From Marinobacter litoralis (GTDB lineage: Bacteria; Pseudomonadota; Gammaproteobacteria; Pseudomonadales; Oleiphilaceae): a stretch of DNA of 64,000 nt. Below are positions 48,469 through 58,463 of the stretch, piece after piece (the first letter of the stretch is position 1; each line of letters starts with the position of its first letter). The notes under the pieces were generated by a model, which had not been told where the DNA came from, searched no databases, and saw only the letters and a list, made by a program, of their open reading frames with translations. The position numbers were made by a program, and so were the translations under genes. Where the stretch lies: assembly GCF_016427555.1 (NCBI RefSeq), contig NZ_JAELVS010000001.1, forward strand, positions 1,116,001-1,180,000, given 5' to 3'.

Positions 48469-48524
48469 TTGTTGCTTCTCTCTTTTAACCGTCTGAATTC
48501 TTTGTGTTTGCCGTGGAACTAAAC

Positions 48525-49973
<1,449 letters not shown>

Positions 49974-50071
49974 GATCGTCGCTCCGTAATTCTCTCATCT
50001 GGGGCATGGTGCCCTGTGTTTCGCCGGGGGAGCAGAATGAAAAGGGCTCCTCCCATTGCTTCTGGCGAATG

Positions 50072-50104
50072 ATTATACAATACCAGAGTAATTTAGTCAG
50101 GTAT
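50072..50104 (-). promoter_or_regulatory. suf promoter with IscR type 1-like operator
   Basis: On the minus strand a perfect TATAAT (50072-50077) lies 17 bases from CTGACT (50095-50100). The 25 bases at 50080-50104 match the E. coli IscR type 1 consensus layout: ATA, GACT and TAT at the proper places, with one departure (ACTC for AGTC) in the fixed positions. It overlaps the -35 and spacer, as at iscRSUA, so holo-IscR repression is predicted. The rest of 49974-50320 shows no gene or other clear signal. Confidence 0.65.
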
Positions 50105-50320
50105 TAAATCGGCCGTGTAGGGATTATACCTTAATCGTGCTTTCAGCCCTACATTCGCGCCCGAGTTGAAGGGGCGATGTTGGTCTATGCTTGACCTCAT
50201 CGGGAGTGGTTCCTCTCGTCGTTCTTGCTAAAAGGTCGCATTGATTAATTTCGGCTAACAGTTGTACGCTGGAGTCTGTAGATTGGTGAAACCAGGGAAA
50301 TGACTAAGGGAGGGAGCAGT

Positions 50321-50677
50321 ATGGGACCAGTTAATTTGTCACCGGAAGCTTCGGCGAAGTCTTTGGGTGGGCGTGTCAGTTCATTGATTAAAGTCCAGCT
50401 GACTCGAGGCAAGGTTGGCGTTGAGGCCGTCGCTGGTCAGTTACATATGAGTCGCTACACGTTGCACAAAAAGTTGCGTCAGGAAGGGGTGACGTTTGCG
50501 GCGTTGTTGGAGCAAGTCCGTCGAGAACAGGCGATTGCGTATATGAAAGATAAATCCAAGCCGCTGGTCGAAATTGCCGAACAGCTTGGATTTTCGGAGC
50601 TGAGTGCATTCAGCCGGGCGTTCAAACGCTGGATGGGAACGCCGCCGGCTGAATACCGCTCGCTTCGGATGTCCTGA
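50321..50677 (+). CDS. Stand-alone AraC-type DNA-binding domain protein
   Basis: A 118-residue protein made up almost wholly of the two AraC helix-turn-helix units: VAGQLHMSRYTLHKKLRQEGVTFAALLEQVRREQAIAYM and LVEIAEQLGFSELSAFSRAFKRWMGTPPAEYR. The usual N-terminal ligand-binding domain of about 200 residues is absent. The second half matches the OruR/ArgR-like group. The ATG at 50321 follows AGGGAGGGAG; one at 50300 is weaker. It could be a real short regulator or the surviving end of a longer gene; no N-terminal remnant was seen upstream. It converges on fabB with only a few bases between. Confidence 0.8.
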   Translation: MGPVNLSPEASAKSLGGRVSSLIKVQLTRGKVGVEAVAGQLHMSRYTLHKKLRQEGVTFAALLEQVRREQAIAYMKDKSKPLVEIAEQLGFSELSAFSRAFKRWMGTPPAEYRSLRMS

Positions 50678-51889
50678 TCAGACCTTCTTGAAAATCAGGG
50701 TGGCGTTGGTGCCGCCAAAACCGAAGCTGTTGCTCATTACCAGGTCCAGATTCTGGTTGTCCATGCGTTCACGGACAATCGGGAAGCCTTCTGCACCTTC
50801 GTCCAGATTCTGGATGTTGGCCGACGGTGCGATAAAGCCTTCACGTTGCATGATCAACGAGTAGATGGCTTCGTGCACACCCGCCGCACCCAACGCGTGG
50901 CCGCACAGCGGCTTGGTTGAACTCAGAGGCGGAATCTTGTCGCCAAAGGTGTTCTTGAGCGCCTGCAGCTCGGTGATGTCACCGGCAGGCGTACTGGTGC
51001 CGTGCGTGTTGATGTATTTAATCTCACCATCAACATTGGCCATTGCCTGCTGCATGCAGCGAACGGCGCCTTCGCCACTTGGTGCAACCATATCGGCGCC
51101 GTCCGAAGTTGCGCCAAAGCCTACCAGCTCCGCCAGGATGGTTGCGCCCCGTGCTTCTGCATGTTCCAGCGCTTCCAGAACCAAGGCACCGCCACCACCT
51201 GAGATAACGAAACCGTCGCGGTCTGCATCGTAGGTGCGTGAGGCTTGCTCGGGCGTGTCGTTGTACTTGGTGGACAGCGCGCCCATGGCATCGAACATCA
51301 GGCTGAGGGTCCAGTGGATATCTTCACCGCCACCGGCGAGCATGACGTCCTGGCGACCCAGTGCAATCTGATCAGCGGCGTGGCCGATGCAGTGGGCGCT
51401 GGTCGCACAGGCAGAAGTAATGCCGTAATTGATGCCTGTAATGCCGAACGCGGTCGTGATGGAAGCGTTGATGGCACTGCCCATGGTGCGCGGAACTCGG
51501 TAGGGGCCAACCCGGCGAATACCTTTGTCGCGATGAGTATCGATGGAATCCAGCAATTCAACGGTTGAGGCGCCGCCGGTACCGAACACAGCGCCGGTGG
51601 TATTGGCGCGAATTTGCTCGTCGGTCAGGCCGGCTTGTTCAATGGCTTCTTTGGTGGCCAGATAGCTGTAACCAGCGGCCGGGCACATGAAACGCAAGAT
51701 CTTTCGATCAATCAGCTCTGACAGGTTCAGATCAATTTTGCCGGAAACGTGGCTGCGCAAACCGTTGTCGCGGGCCTCTTCGCTGAACGCAATGCCAGAG
51801 CGGGACTCACGCAAAGATTCGGCGACTTCTTTTTGATTGGTTCCAAGGCTGGAGACAATCCCCATGCCAGTGATAACAACACGACGCAT
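50678..51889 (-). CDS. fabB: 3-oxoacyl-ACP synthase I
   Basis: A 403-residue condensing enzyme. The active-site Cys is in [20 protein letters not shown], and the two histidines in [11 protein letters not shown] and [20 protein letters not shown]. Pairing with fabA eleven bases upstream identifies FabB rather than FabF. It extends the cis-3-decenoyl chain and so fixes the amount of unsaturated fatty acid. Confidence 0.96.
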   Translation of the reverse strand: MRRVVITGMGIVSSLGTNQKEVAESLRESRSGIAFSEEARDNGLRSHVSGKIDLNLSELIDRKILRFMCPAAGYSYLATKEAIEQAGLTDEQIRANTTGAVFGTGGASTVELLDSIDTHRDKGIRRVGPYRVPRTMGSAINASITTAFGITGINYGITSACATSAHCIGHAADQIALGRQDVMLAGGGEDIHWTLSLMFDAMGALSTKYNDTPEQASRTYDADRDGFVISGGGGALVLEALEHAEARGATILAELVGFGATSDGADMVAPSGEGAVRCMQQAMANVDGEIKYINTHGTSTPAGDITELQALKNTFGDKIPPLSSTKPLCGHALGAAGVHEAIYSLIMQREGFIAPSANIQNLDEGAEGFPIVRERMDNQNLDLVMSNSFGFGGTNATLIFKKV

Positions 51890-51900
51890 CTTGCTAGCTC

Positions 51901-52410
51901 CTAAAAGTCGTCAGTGGAGGTGAACAGGCCAACCCGCAGATCTTTGGCGGTGTATATTTCACGACCATCCACTTCCATTCGGGCATCTGCAATCGCCATA
52001 GTCAGCTTGCGGCGAATCAGGCGCTTAATATCCAGATAATAGGTGACCTTTTTGTTACTCGGCAGCACCTGACCAAAGAACTTCACTTCACCGGCGCCCA
52101 ACGCCCGGCCTTTACCTTCGCCGCCGCCCCAGGCCAGGTAGAAGCCAACCAGCTGCCACATGGCATCCAGCCCCAAGCAGCCCGGCATGACCGGGTCGCC
52201 CTGGAAGTGAACTTTGAAAAACCAGAGGTCCGGATTGATGTCCAGCTCTGCGACCAAGCTGCCTTTGCCGTATAGACCGTCATCAGCACCAACGTGGGTG
52301 ATGCGATCGACCATCAGCATTTCGTCGATGGGCAAGCGCATATCGCCGGGGAACAATTCGCCATGACCGCAGCGGATCAGGTCTTCTTTGTCAAAGTGAT
52401 CAGGGTACAT
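51901..52410 (-). CDS. fabA: 3-hydroxydecanoyl-ACP dehydratase/isomerase
   Basis: A 169-residue hotdog-fold enzyme with catalytic His in [24 protein letters not shown] (His and the downstream Asp). It dehydrates 3-hydroxydecanoyl-ACP and isomerises the product to the cis-3 form, the branch point for anaerobic unsaturated fatty acid synthesis. Transcribed with fabB. Confidence 0.97.
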   Translation of the reverse strand: MYPDHFDKEDLIRCGHGELFPGDMRLPIDEMLMVDRITHVGADDGLYGKGSLVAELDINPDLWFFKVHFQGDPVMPGCLGLDAMWQLVGFYLAWGGGEGKGRALGAGEVKFFGQVLPSNKKVTYYLDIKRLIRRKLTMAIADARMEVDGREIYTAKDLRVGLFTSTDDF

Positions 52411-52603
52411 ATTGCGGGTGTCTCTGTTTCAATATTTGATACACCTACTTTAGCGCCTGATACGAAAACGGCTATTGACCTTTAGTGGATGATTGCCGCT
52501 TTTCCTGAAACGCCTGGGATACGGCGACAATGTCCGTACCGGTTATCGCGGGATTTGCGTACAATGCCGGCGATAAATAGATAACGAAAAAAGGAAAGTG
52601 TTG

Positions 52604-52981
52604 ATGACCGCTTACATGATTCTGAAACACCTGCACATGACCGCTGCGTATCTGACCATTACTTTGTTCGCGCTGAGATTGCTGTTGGATGTGGTGGGCC
52701 GGCCAGGCTGGAGAGAAACACCGCTGCGCTGGATTCCCCACGCCAACGACACGGTGCTGCTGGTGGCTGCCATTGCACTGTTGTTTGTGGCGGGTTATGC
52801 GTCCAGCATGCCGGGGTGGCTGATTGCCAAAATTGTGTTGTTGGTGGGTTATATTGTCGCCGGTGTATTTGCTATTAAACCCAAGTTTTCAACGCCGGTT
52901 CGTGTGATTGCTGCGATTTTTGCTTTGGTGCAAGTGAGTGCTATTTTCCATCTGGCGATGGCTAAACCTTTACTGGGGTAA
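52604..52981 (+). CDS. SirB2-family membrane protein
   Basis: A 125-residue, four-helix membrane protein of the SirB2 family: ILKHLHMTAAYLTITLFALRLLLD, then RWIPHANDTVLLVAAIALL with conserved histidines. The family has no proven function. The ATG at 52604 sits eight bases after AAGGA; a GTG at 52598 is the alternative. Divergent from fabA. Confidence 0.85.
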   Translation: MTAYMILKHLHMTAAYLTITLFALRLLLDVVGRPGWRETPLRWIPHANDTVLLVAAIALLFVAGYASSMPGWLIAKIVLLVGYIVAGVFAIKPKFSTPVRVIAAIFALVQVSAIFHLAMAKPLLG

Positions 52982-53005
52982 GGCCGCAGCCAAAGCTAAA
53001 GCAGT

Positions 53006-53043
53006 AAAAAGCCCATGCTTCTGTTGGAGGTATGGGCTTTTTT
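53006..53043. terminator. Bidirectional terminator after sirB2 and the ion channel gene
   Basis: AAAAAGCCCAT and ATGGGCTTTTT form an 11-bp inverted repeat ending in a six-base T run. It lies between two convergent genes. Confidence 0.92.
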
Positions 53044-53072
53044 GTGGCGCTAAATAACGGGGTGCGGTGGAC

Positions 53073-53888
53073 TCAGCGCTGGATTTTTTCGCTCAGCTCA
53101 TCCAGTTTGCGCTGAACTGCTTGGAGCTGTTGAACGATTTGGTCCCGCTCATCGTGGGCTTTTTGCGCGGCCTCTGCGTTTTGCTCCTCGCCCATCACTT
53201 CCAGAATCGCCCCGATCATCATGTTCAGAAACACGAATGCCGTGAGGAAGATAAAGGTCAGGTAGAAAATCCAGCTCAGGGGATAATCCGCCATGGTGGC
53301 GTACATCACGTCGGTCCAGTCCTCGAAGGTAGCTACCCGGAACAGCGTGAGCATGGATATCGCCACATCGCCCCAGAGCTCTTCATCCACGCTGGCGAAG
53401 AACATGGAGCCAATCGCGGCGTAGATATAGAAAATGATGAACATCAGCAGGGCGATGTAGCCCATGCGCGGGATGGCTTTAAGCAGCGAGTTGATCAGGA
53501 ATCGTAACTCGGGCACCACCGAAACTAGCCGCAACACCCGGAACACTCGCAGCAAGCGGCCCAGCAGCACGGCCTCGGAGTTGTCGAGGGGGATTAAGCT
53601 GCCGATCACCACCAAGGTGTCAAACAGGTTCCAGCCGTCCATCAAGAAGCGACGTTTGGTGGAGCAAGCGGCAAAGCGGAAGAGTATTTCAGCCAAAAAG
53701 AACAGGGTGATGGCGTTATCCAGTACCGTTATTGCCTGTTCCAGCAGTGGCGGTAAGTTATAGGTCTTCGCACCGATGGTAAGAGCGGAAAGAATGATGA
53801 TGGCAATGACGGCGCCTTGAAAAATCTTACTGGACTCAATGCGCTTGAGTTGTTCAAAACTGTTGGAAGAATACAGCTCAACTGACAT
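53073..53888 (-). CDS. Voltage-gated-type cation channel (one-domain, six helices)
   Basis: A 271-residue ion-transport family protein. Helices S1-S4 span about 22-130; the S4 sensor carries spaced arginines in GRLLRVFRVLRLVSVVPELRF. The pore helix and selectivity filter read TLFRVATFEDWTDVMY (filter TFEDW, about 187-191), followed by S6. The cytoplasmic tail (about 235-271) is a coiled coil, as in tetrameric bacterial sodium channels. The filter has adjacent Glu and Asp instead of the LESW of NaChBac, so ion preference may differ. The ATG at 53888 follows CCGGAG; an upstream ATG adds eleven residues. Confidence 0.88.
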   Translation of the reverse strand: MSVELYSSNSFEQLKRIESSKIFQGAVIAIIILSALTIGAKTYNLPPLLEQAITVLDNAITLFFLAEILFRFAACSTKRRFLMDGWNLFDTLVVIGSLIPLDNSEAVLLGRLLRVFRVLRLVSVVPELRFLINSLLKAIPRMGYIALLMFIIFYIYAAIGSMFFASVDEELWGDVAISMLTLFRVATFEDWTDVMYATMADYPLSWIFYLTFIFLTAFVFLNMMIGAILEVMGEEQNAEAAQKAHDERDQIVQQLQAVQRKLDELSEKIQR

Positions 53889-53974
53889 CACTAGGGCTCC
53901 GGATAAAAAGAATCGGAGCAATTCTAATGGTCTGGTGGGGTTGGTGGTAGCTTTGTTTGCAAGCTGATGAAGCG

Positions 53975-54919
53975 TTACCGGGCTGTTCTGAAAAACGTCA
54001 GAAATTGCCGCTCGGCCTGTTGGGCGCTTTGCAGGGTGGTTTCCCTGAAATGAAGCCGGGTTCCGGGCGGCCTTTGGGCCAGTGCGTCGAGGCTTCGAGG
54101 CGTCACTGCGCCAAGTTTTGGGTAGCCGCCGACGGTTTGTCTATCTTGCAGCAAGATGATGGGCTGGCCGTCGGCGGGAATCTGAATGGCTCCTAGACTG
54201 GTGCCTTCGGATATAAGCTGCCGCTCTGAAGCTTCCAGAGTCGGGCCAGCCAGTCGTGCTCCCATGCGATCGGACTGTGGGCTCAGGGTATAGGTGTTTG
54301 CAAAGAAGGTAGAGCGTGCCGTTGCTGAAAACCGCTCTGCCTGGGCGCAGAGTAAAACATCCAGCGTCAACGGTGTGCTGTAATCCGGAATCCAATGGTT
54401 GGGGATGGTTCGATTAACGACGGGAGGTGCGGTGGCATTGCACGGTAAAAAATCGCCTTCGCGCAGCGGGCTGCCATCGCCGTGAAGGCCGCCGGTGCCT
54501 TCTCGGAAGACCGTGGCACAACTGTTCCCCAGATGAGTTTCGCTGACAAAGCCGCCCCGTACAGCAAGATAACAACGTACACCGGCCCGAGGTGCACTTA
54601 ATGCCACGACATCACCGGTTTCAATTTGAATGGTGCTCCACAGTGGTTTTTGTTGGCCATTCACGGTGAGTTGCACCTCGGCACCGGTCACAGCGATTTG
54701 AGTGTTCAGGCCACTGGTGAATGTGGCACCGCCAAAGGTGATTTCCAATGCCGTTGCACCGTACCTGTTGCCTAAAAGGTGGTTGGCCCAAGCCCACGCA
54801 TGTCTATCCATGGTGCCGCCGGAAGCGAGCCCCATGTGCATCACGCCACGGCGCCCCTCGTCTTGCAGCAGGGTGAAGAAGCCTGGCTTGGTGACATGAA
54901 AACCGGCCTGAGCGCTCAT
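53975..54919 (-). CDS. pxpC: 5-oxoprolinase subunit PxpC
   Basis: A 314-residue protein of the biotin-dependent carboxyltransferase-like (KipA/YbgK) family. Signatures are GFFTLLQDEGRRGVMHMGLASGGTMDRHAWAWANHLLGN and SDRMGARLAGP near the C-terminal third. With PxpA and PxpB it hydrolyses 5-oxoproline to glutamate with ATP. Overlaps pxpB by four bases. Confidence 0.92.
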   Translation of the reverse strand: MSAQAGFHVTKPGFFTLLQDEGRRGVMHMGLASGGTMDRHAWAWANHLLGNRYGATALEITFGGATFTSGLNTQIAVTGAEVQLTVNGQQKPLWSTIQIETGDVVALSAPRAGVRCYLAVRGGFVSETHLGNSCATVFREGTGGLHGDGSPLREGDFLPCNATAPPVVNRTIPNHWIPDYSTPLTLDVLLCAQAERFSATARSTFFANTYTLSPQSDRMGARLAGPTLEASERQLISEGTSLGAIQIPADGQPIILLQDRQTVGGYPKLGAVTPRSLDALAQRPPGTRLHFRETTLQSAQQAERQFLTFFRTAR

Positions 54920-55608
54920 TCGATCTGCCCGCCCAACGCGAGAAATTCGTCTCGTGTGATGGCTCGAAACCGCACCTGTTGCCCGGCGCGTAACAACGAT
55001 GGTTGTTCCCGGTGGGGATCAAACATGGTGAGTGGCGTGCGGCCAATCAGGTTCCAGCCGCCCGGCGATTCCAGAGGGTAAATGGCGGTCTGTTGATCGG
55101 CAATGCCAAGGCTGCCCGCAGGGACTTTCGGTCTGGGAGTGGCTAGCCGCGGGGCCGCCAGTTCAGGAGCAACTTCGCCCAGATAGGCAAAGCCGGGCGC
55201 GAACCCGATCGCAAACACCTGATAAACCTGCTGGCAGTGGCGCTGAATGACTTGGTCGATGGTTAAATCGGCTCTTTTAGCGATGGCTGCGAGATCCGGA
55301 CCGACACTGGAATGATAGAACACCGGGATTTCGATGATGCTCGCTTCATTCCGTTCTTCAGGGCGTTCAGGTAAGTCGTCCAAAATGGCGGTTACATCTG
55401 CGATTAGGCTCGAATAGTCATCTTTCAGTAAGTCGTAGCGCAGCAGAAGCGATGTATAGGACGGCACAGTATCAATAAGGCGAGGCCCGAGATTGCGTGC
55501 CAGGGCTTCGGAAGCGAGGTGAATCTTTTCAGTGAGCGCAACGTCGATACGGTCGCCAAAATACAAGGTAAGGGTATCGATACCGGTTACCTCACACCGC
55601 CATTGCAT
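54916..55608 (-). CDS. pxpB: 5-oxoprolinase subunit PxpB
   Basis: A 230-residue KipI/YbgJ-family protein. Signatures are IPVFYHSSVGPDLAAIAKRADLT, FAIGFAPGFAYLGEVAPELAAPRLATPRPKVPAGSLGIADQQTAIYPLESPGGWNLIGRTPL. It is the cyclophilin-like partner of PxpC. Overlaps pxpA by one base. Confidence 0.94.
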   Translation of the reverse strand: MQWRCEVTGIDTLTLYFGDRIDVALTEKIHLASEALARNLGPRLIDTVPSYTSLLLRYDLLKDDYSSLIADVTAILDDLPERPEERNEASIIEIPVFYHSSVGPDLAAIAKRADLTIDQVIQRHCQQVYQVFAIGFAPGFAYLGEVAPELAAPRLATPRPKVPAGSLGIADQQTAIYPLESPGGWNLIGRTPLTMFDPHREQPSLLRAGQQVRFRAITRDEFLALGGQIE

Positions 55609-56345
55609 CAGTGCAGATCCTTCAGAGCCTTGCGGATGGCTTCTACCGCGGCAATGGCATCCGGGTTGTCACCGTGGACGCATAAAGAGTCTGCTTCGAG
55701 GCGCAACGGGCTGCCATTGATACTTTGCATCGGGGTGCCGGTTGCCAACCGGCGGGCCTGCTCAATAATGGTCGCGGTGTCGTTATGAACCGCGCCGGGC
55801 TGGGTTCTCGGTACAATAAACCCTCGCTCGTCATAGGCCCGATCGGCAAAGGCTTCCAGGATGAGCGGCACATCGTATTCTTCGCACAGGGTTTTCAGAC
55901 CGCCGTTGTCAGCCGTGGACATGGCCATAAGCGCGAGCTGATGAGGCGAGCGGCTAATGGCGAGTAATATGCTTTCGAGAATGGCCTCGTCACGCATCAT
56001 GTCGTTATACAGAGCACCGTGGGGCTTTACGTAACGCAAAAGGCCACCTTGTGAGGCTGCAATGTGGCTAAGTGCACCAATCTGATAACTGACGAGAGCG
56101 GTAATTTCGGCGGGTTTCATTGACATTGAGCGGCGGCCGAAGCCTTGCAGATCCGGGTATGAGGGGTGTGCGCCCAGTTCCACGCCGTGTTTTAAAGCCA
56201 GCTGTACGGTGTGCTGCATGGTGATGGGGTCGCCGGCGTGAAAGCCGCAGGCAATGTTGGCCTGGTCGATGAACGGCATGATGTGCTCGTCCATGCCCAT
56301 CGTCCAGGCACCGTAGCTTTCCCCTAAATCGCAGTTTAATCGCAT
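55608..56345 (-). CDS. pxpA: 5-oxoprolinase subunit PxpA (LamB/YcsF family)
   Basis: A 245-residue barrel-like protein opening MRLNCDLGESYGAW, with INIACGFHAGDP-like NIACGFHAGDPITM and VKPHGALYND later on. It is the substrate-binding part of 5-oxoprolinase. The ATG at 56345 follows CGGAG six bases upstream; an earlier ATG at 56369 lies deeper inside the EVE gene. It overlaps the EVE gene by ten bases. Confidence 0.94.
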   Translation of the reverse strand: MRLNCDLGESYGAWTMGMDEHIMPFIDQANIACGFHAGDPITMQHTVQLALKHGVELGAHPSYPDLQGFGRRSMSMKPAEITALVSYQIGALSHIAASQGGLLRYVKPHGALYNDMMRDEAILESILLAISRSPHQLALMAMSTADNGGLKTLCEEYDVPLILEAFADRAYDERGFIVPRTQPGAVHNDTATIIEQARRLATGTPMQSINGSPLRLEADSLCVHGDNPDAIAAVEAIRKALKDLH

Positions 56346-56797
56346 TGCAGACTCCGAATGATTTGCCATTCGTTCTCGCTCACCGGCATGACCGACAGCC
56401 GGTTGCCTTTGCGTACCAGGGGTAACGCTTCCAGGCCTTCCGTATTTTTCAGACGGTCCAGCGAGATCAGTTGCGCCAGCTTTTCCTCGAACTGCATATC
56501 GACGGCTTGCCAGCGAGGTTGTTCTTGCGTGCTTTTGGGGTCGTGGTAGGGCGACTCGGGATCAAATTGAGTGGGATCGGCGTAGGCGCTTCGAGTAACC
56601 TGAACAACGCCAGCGATGCCGATGTTTTTACAGCTGGAGTGATAAATCAAAACCAGATCCCCTTCGGCCATCTGCCGCAGGAAATTGCGAGCTTGATAGT
56701 TGCGAACGCCGTCCCAGGGGATGCTTGTATCCGCCTGCTTCGCAAAATCATTGATGCTGCATTCGGAGGGTTCCGTTTTTACCAGCCACTTGGCCAT
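56336..56797 (-). CDS. EVE domain-containing protein
   Basis: A 153-residue EVE (PUA-like) protein: WLVKTEPSECSINDFAKQADTSIPWDGVRNYQARNFLRQMAEGDLVLIYHSSCKNIGIAGVVQVTR. EVE domains read modified bases in DNA or RNA; the housekeeping version here is widespread in proteobacteria and its ligand is not settled. The MAKW start at 56797 is canonical. It lies between the hemolysin III gene and pxpA in one tight row. Confidence 0.92.
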   Translation of the reverse strand: MAKWLVKTEPSECSINDFAKQADTSIPWDGVRNYQARNFLRQMAEGDLVLIYHSSCKNIGIAGVVQVTRSAYADPTQFDPESPYHDPKSTQEQPRWQAVDMQFEEKLAQLISLDRLKNTEGLEALPLVRKGNRLSVMPVSENEWQIIRSLQCD

Positions 56798-56811
56798 GAG
56801 TGTCGAGCCCA

Positions 56812-57489
56812 TTAAACAGTGTGAGGTAGCACGCCAACATAGATAGCACCAAAATGGCAGGCGCTTCCACCAAGCACAAACAAGTGCCATACCGCGTGCA
56901 TGTAAGGGATGCGGTCTGCCAGATAGAACACCACCCCCGCGGTATAAACAATACCGCCTGCGATGGTCAAGTAAAGGGCGGTTTCACTCAGGCTGGCGGC
57001 CAGATCCTCGGATGCAAAAGTGATCAGCCAGCCCATGGCCACATAGATGCCCACCCGGGCCAGTTTGAAGCGATTTTTGAAGATAACTTTCAGTGCAACG
57101 CCGGCAAAGGCGAGTGACCAGATCACCGCGAATAATATCCAGCCGGTTGTGCCGCGCATGTTAACCAATAAAAACGGCGTATAGGTGCCCGCAATTAACA
57201 GGAAGATGGCGCAGTGATCTAGCGTTTTATAGAGGGCTTTCAGTTGCGGGCGGCTAGCGCCGTGATACAAGGCCGACGCCAGATAGAGCAGAACCAAAGA
57301 CAAGCCGAACACGCTGAAACTGAGGATTTTCCAGACGTCCCCGAGCTGGCTTGCGCCGGCAATCAGTGCGATTGTGCCGATGACGCTCAAAATGGCGCCG
57401 AGCCCGTGCGTGGCACTGTTAACCCATTCTTCGATACGGTCGTGAATGGTATTTGTAGCTGCTTCCGGGAGATTGGTGTCGTGTGTCAT
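56812..57489 (-). CDS. Hemolysin III / PAQR-family membrane protein
   Basis: A 225-residue, seven-helix protein. The motifs are EEWVNSATHGLGAILSVIG, SALYHGASRPQLKALYKTLDHCAIFLLIAGTYTPF and the C-terminal HAVWHLFVLGGSACHFGAIY, which supply the metal-binding histidines. Bacterial members are linked to membrane lipid homeostasis; the hemolytic label is historical. Fourteen bases upstream of the EVE gene. Confidence 0.9.
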   Translation of the reverse strand: MTHDTNLPEAATNTIHDRIEEWVNSATHGLGAILSVIGTIALIAGASQLGDVWKILSFSVFGLSLVLLYLASALYHGASRPQLKALYKTLDHCAIFLLIAGTYTPFLLVNMRGTTGWILFAVIWSLAFAGVALKVIFKNRFKLARVGIYVAMGWLITFASEDLAASLSETALYLTIAGGIVYTAGVVFYLADRIPYMHAVWHLFVLGGSACHFGAIYVGVLPHTV

Positions 57490-57574
57490 CTGCGCTGCCT
57501 GAATCCGTGAAAAAATAATTCGGTTCAGCGTACAGGTGTACGCACAAATTTTCCACGAATAATCGCTGATGCTT

Positions 57575-58276
57575 TCAGCAGTGCTTGCTGGCGGCTTTTA
57601 ACCGGGAGAAGGTGGCGGGCACTACGCCAAGCCAGGCGGCCAGTTGATTATCCGGCACTCGCTTTACGAGCTCCGGATATTCCTCCAGCAATAGATGGTA
57701 TCGTTCTTGAGCGGGCATGGTTTGCTTGCGAAATTCCCGCATGCTCGTCAATTCTGCAATTTCTTCGGTCAGCATCAGGGCAAACTTTGCCCAAAGGCCA
57801 TCACCATGGCGTTGTATCGCGGAGCGAAAGGCGGCAAAGTCTGCTACCCAAAGCGTGGCGGGAACAACACTGGTCAGGCAAAGCGTGTTGCGCACGGTTC
57901 TGGCGCGGCCAAACACCGGCCAAACCAGGTCGCCTTCTGTGAAAAAGTGATGAACGGCGACTTTGCCGGATGAAGACTCGCGGAATAAACGCAGGATTCC
58001 ATATTGCACAAGGTAGACGTTTGACCAGGGGTGGTCATGCTTTTCCAGCGGCGTTTCAGCGTCAACGCGGCGCTGATGGAACAACCGGGAGATGTCGTTG
58101 AGGAAGCGTGCCTCGCTGGAGTTCTGATTTTCGTTCAGACAAATACCAAAGGCACGGCTAAGACCGTTCAGCAGAGCGACTTCCGCCGGTGCCGCTTTTT
58201 GATGAATGATTTCGGGATCGTCGTCGCCCAGCAGGCAGGGAGCGGATGCTAGCGGAGGGCTGAAACGGCTGTTCAT
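57575..58276 (-). CDS. Crp/Fnr-family transcriptional regulator
   Basis: A 233-residue regulator. A cyclic-nucleotide-binding-like beta-roll spans about 70-165 (NVYLVQYGILRLFRESSSGKVAVHHFFTEGDLVWPVF), and a helix-turn-helix sits at the C-terminus (VPDNQLAAWLGVVPATFSRLK). The FNR N-terminal cysteine cluster is missing and the cAMP-contact motif of CRP is not evident. The N-terminal 60 residues are an extra, poorly conserved extension. Signal and targets are unknown. Confidence 0.85.
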   Translation of the reverse strand: MNSRFSPPLASAPCLLGDDDPEIIHQKAAPAEVALLNGLSRAFGICLNENQNSSEARFLNDISRLFHQRRVDAETPLEKHDHPWSNVYLVQYGILRLFRESSSGKVAVHHFFTEGDLVWPVFGRARTVRNTLCLTSVVPATLWVADFAAFRSAIQRHGDGLWAKFALMLTEEIAELTSMREFRKQTMPAQERYHLLLEEYPELVKRVPDNQLAAWLGVVPATFSRLKAASKHC

Positions 58277-58463
58277 AATCTCACTCTCTCTGTGTAGGCC
58301 CGAAACTAATTATCCTGCTCAAAAACAAAGATCTCAAATGATTTAAATGGTTAAGGATGTTTGGCGCAATAGATAAGCTGCGAAATGGGAAGTTACCTCT
58401 TTCGGGTGCGGTGGTAGACTGCGCCGTTTAACCCGTTTTCATGTATTCCCTTTCGGAGACGCC

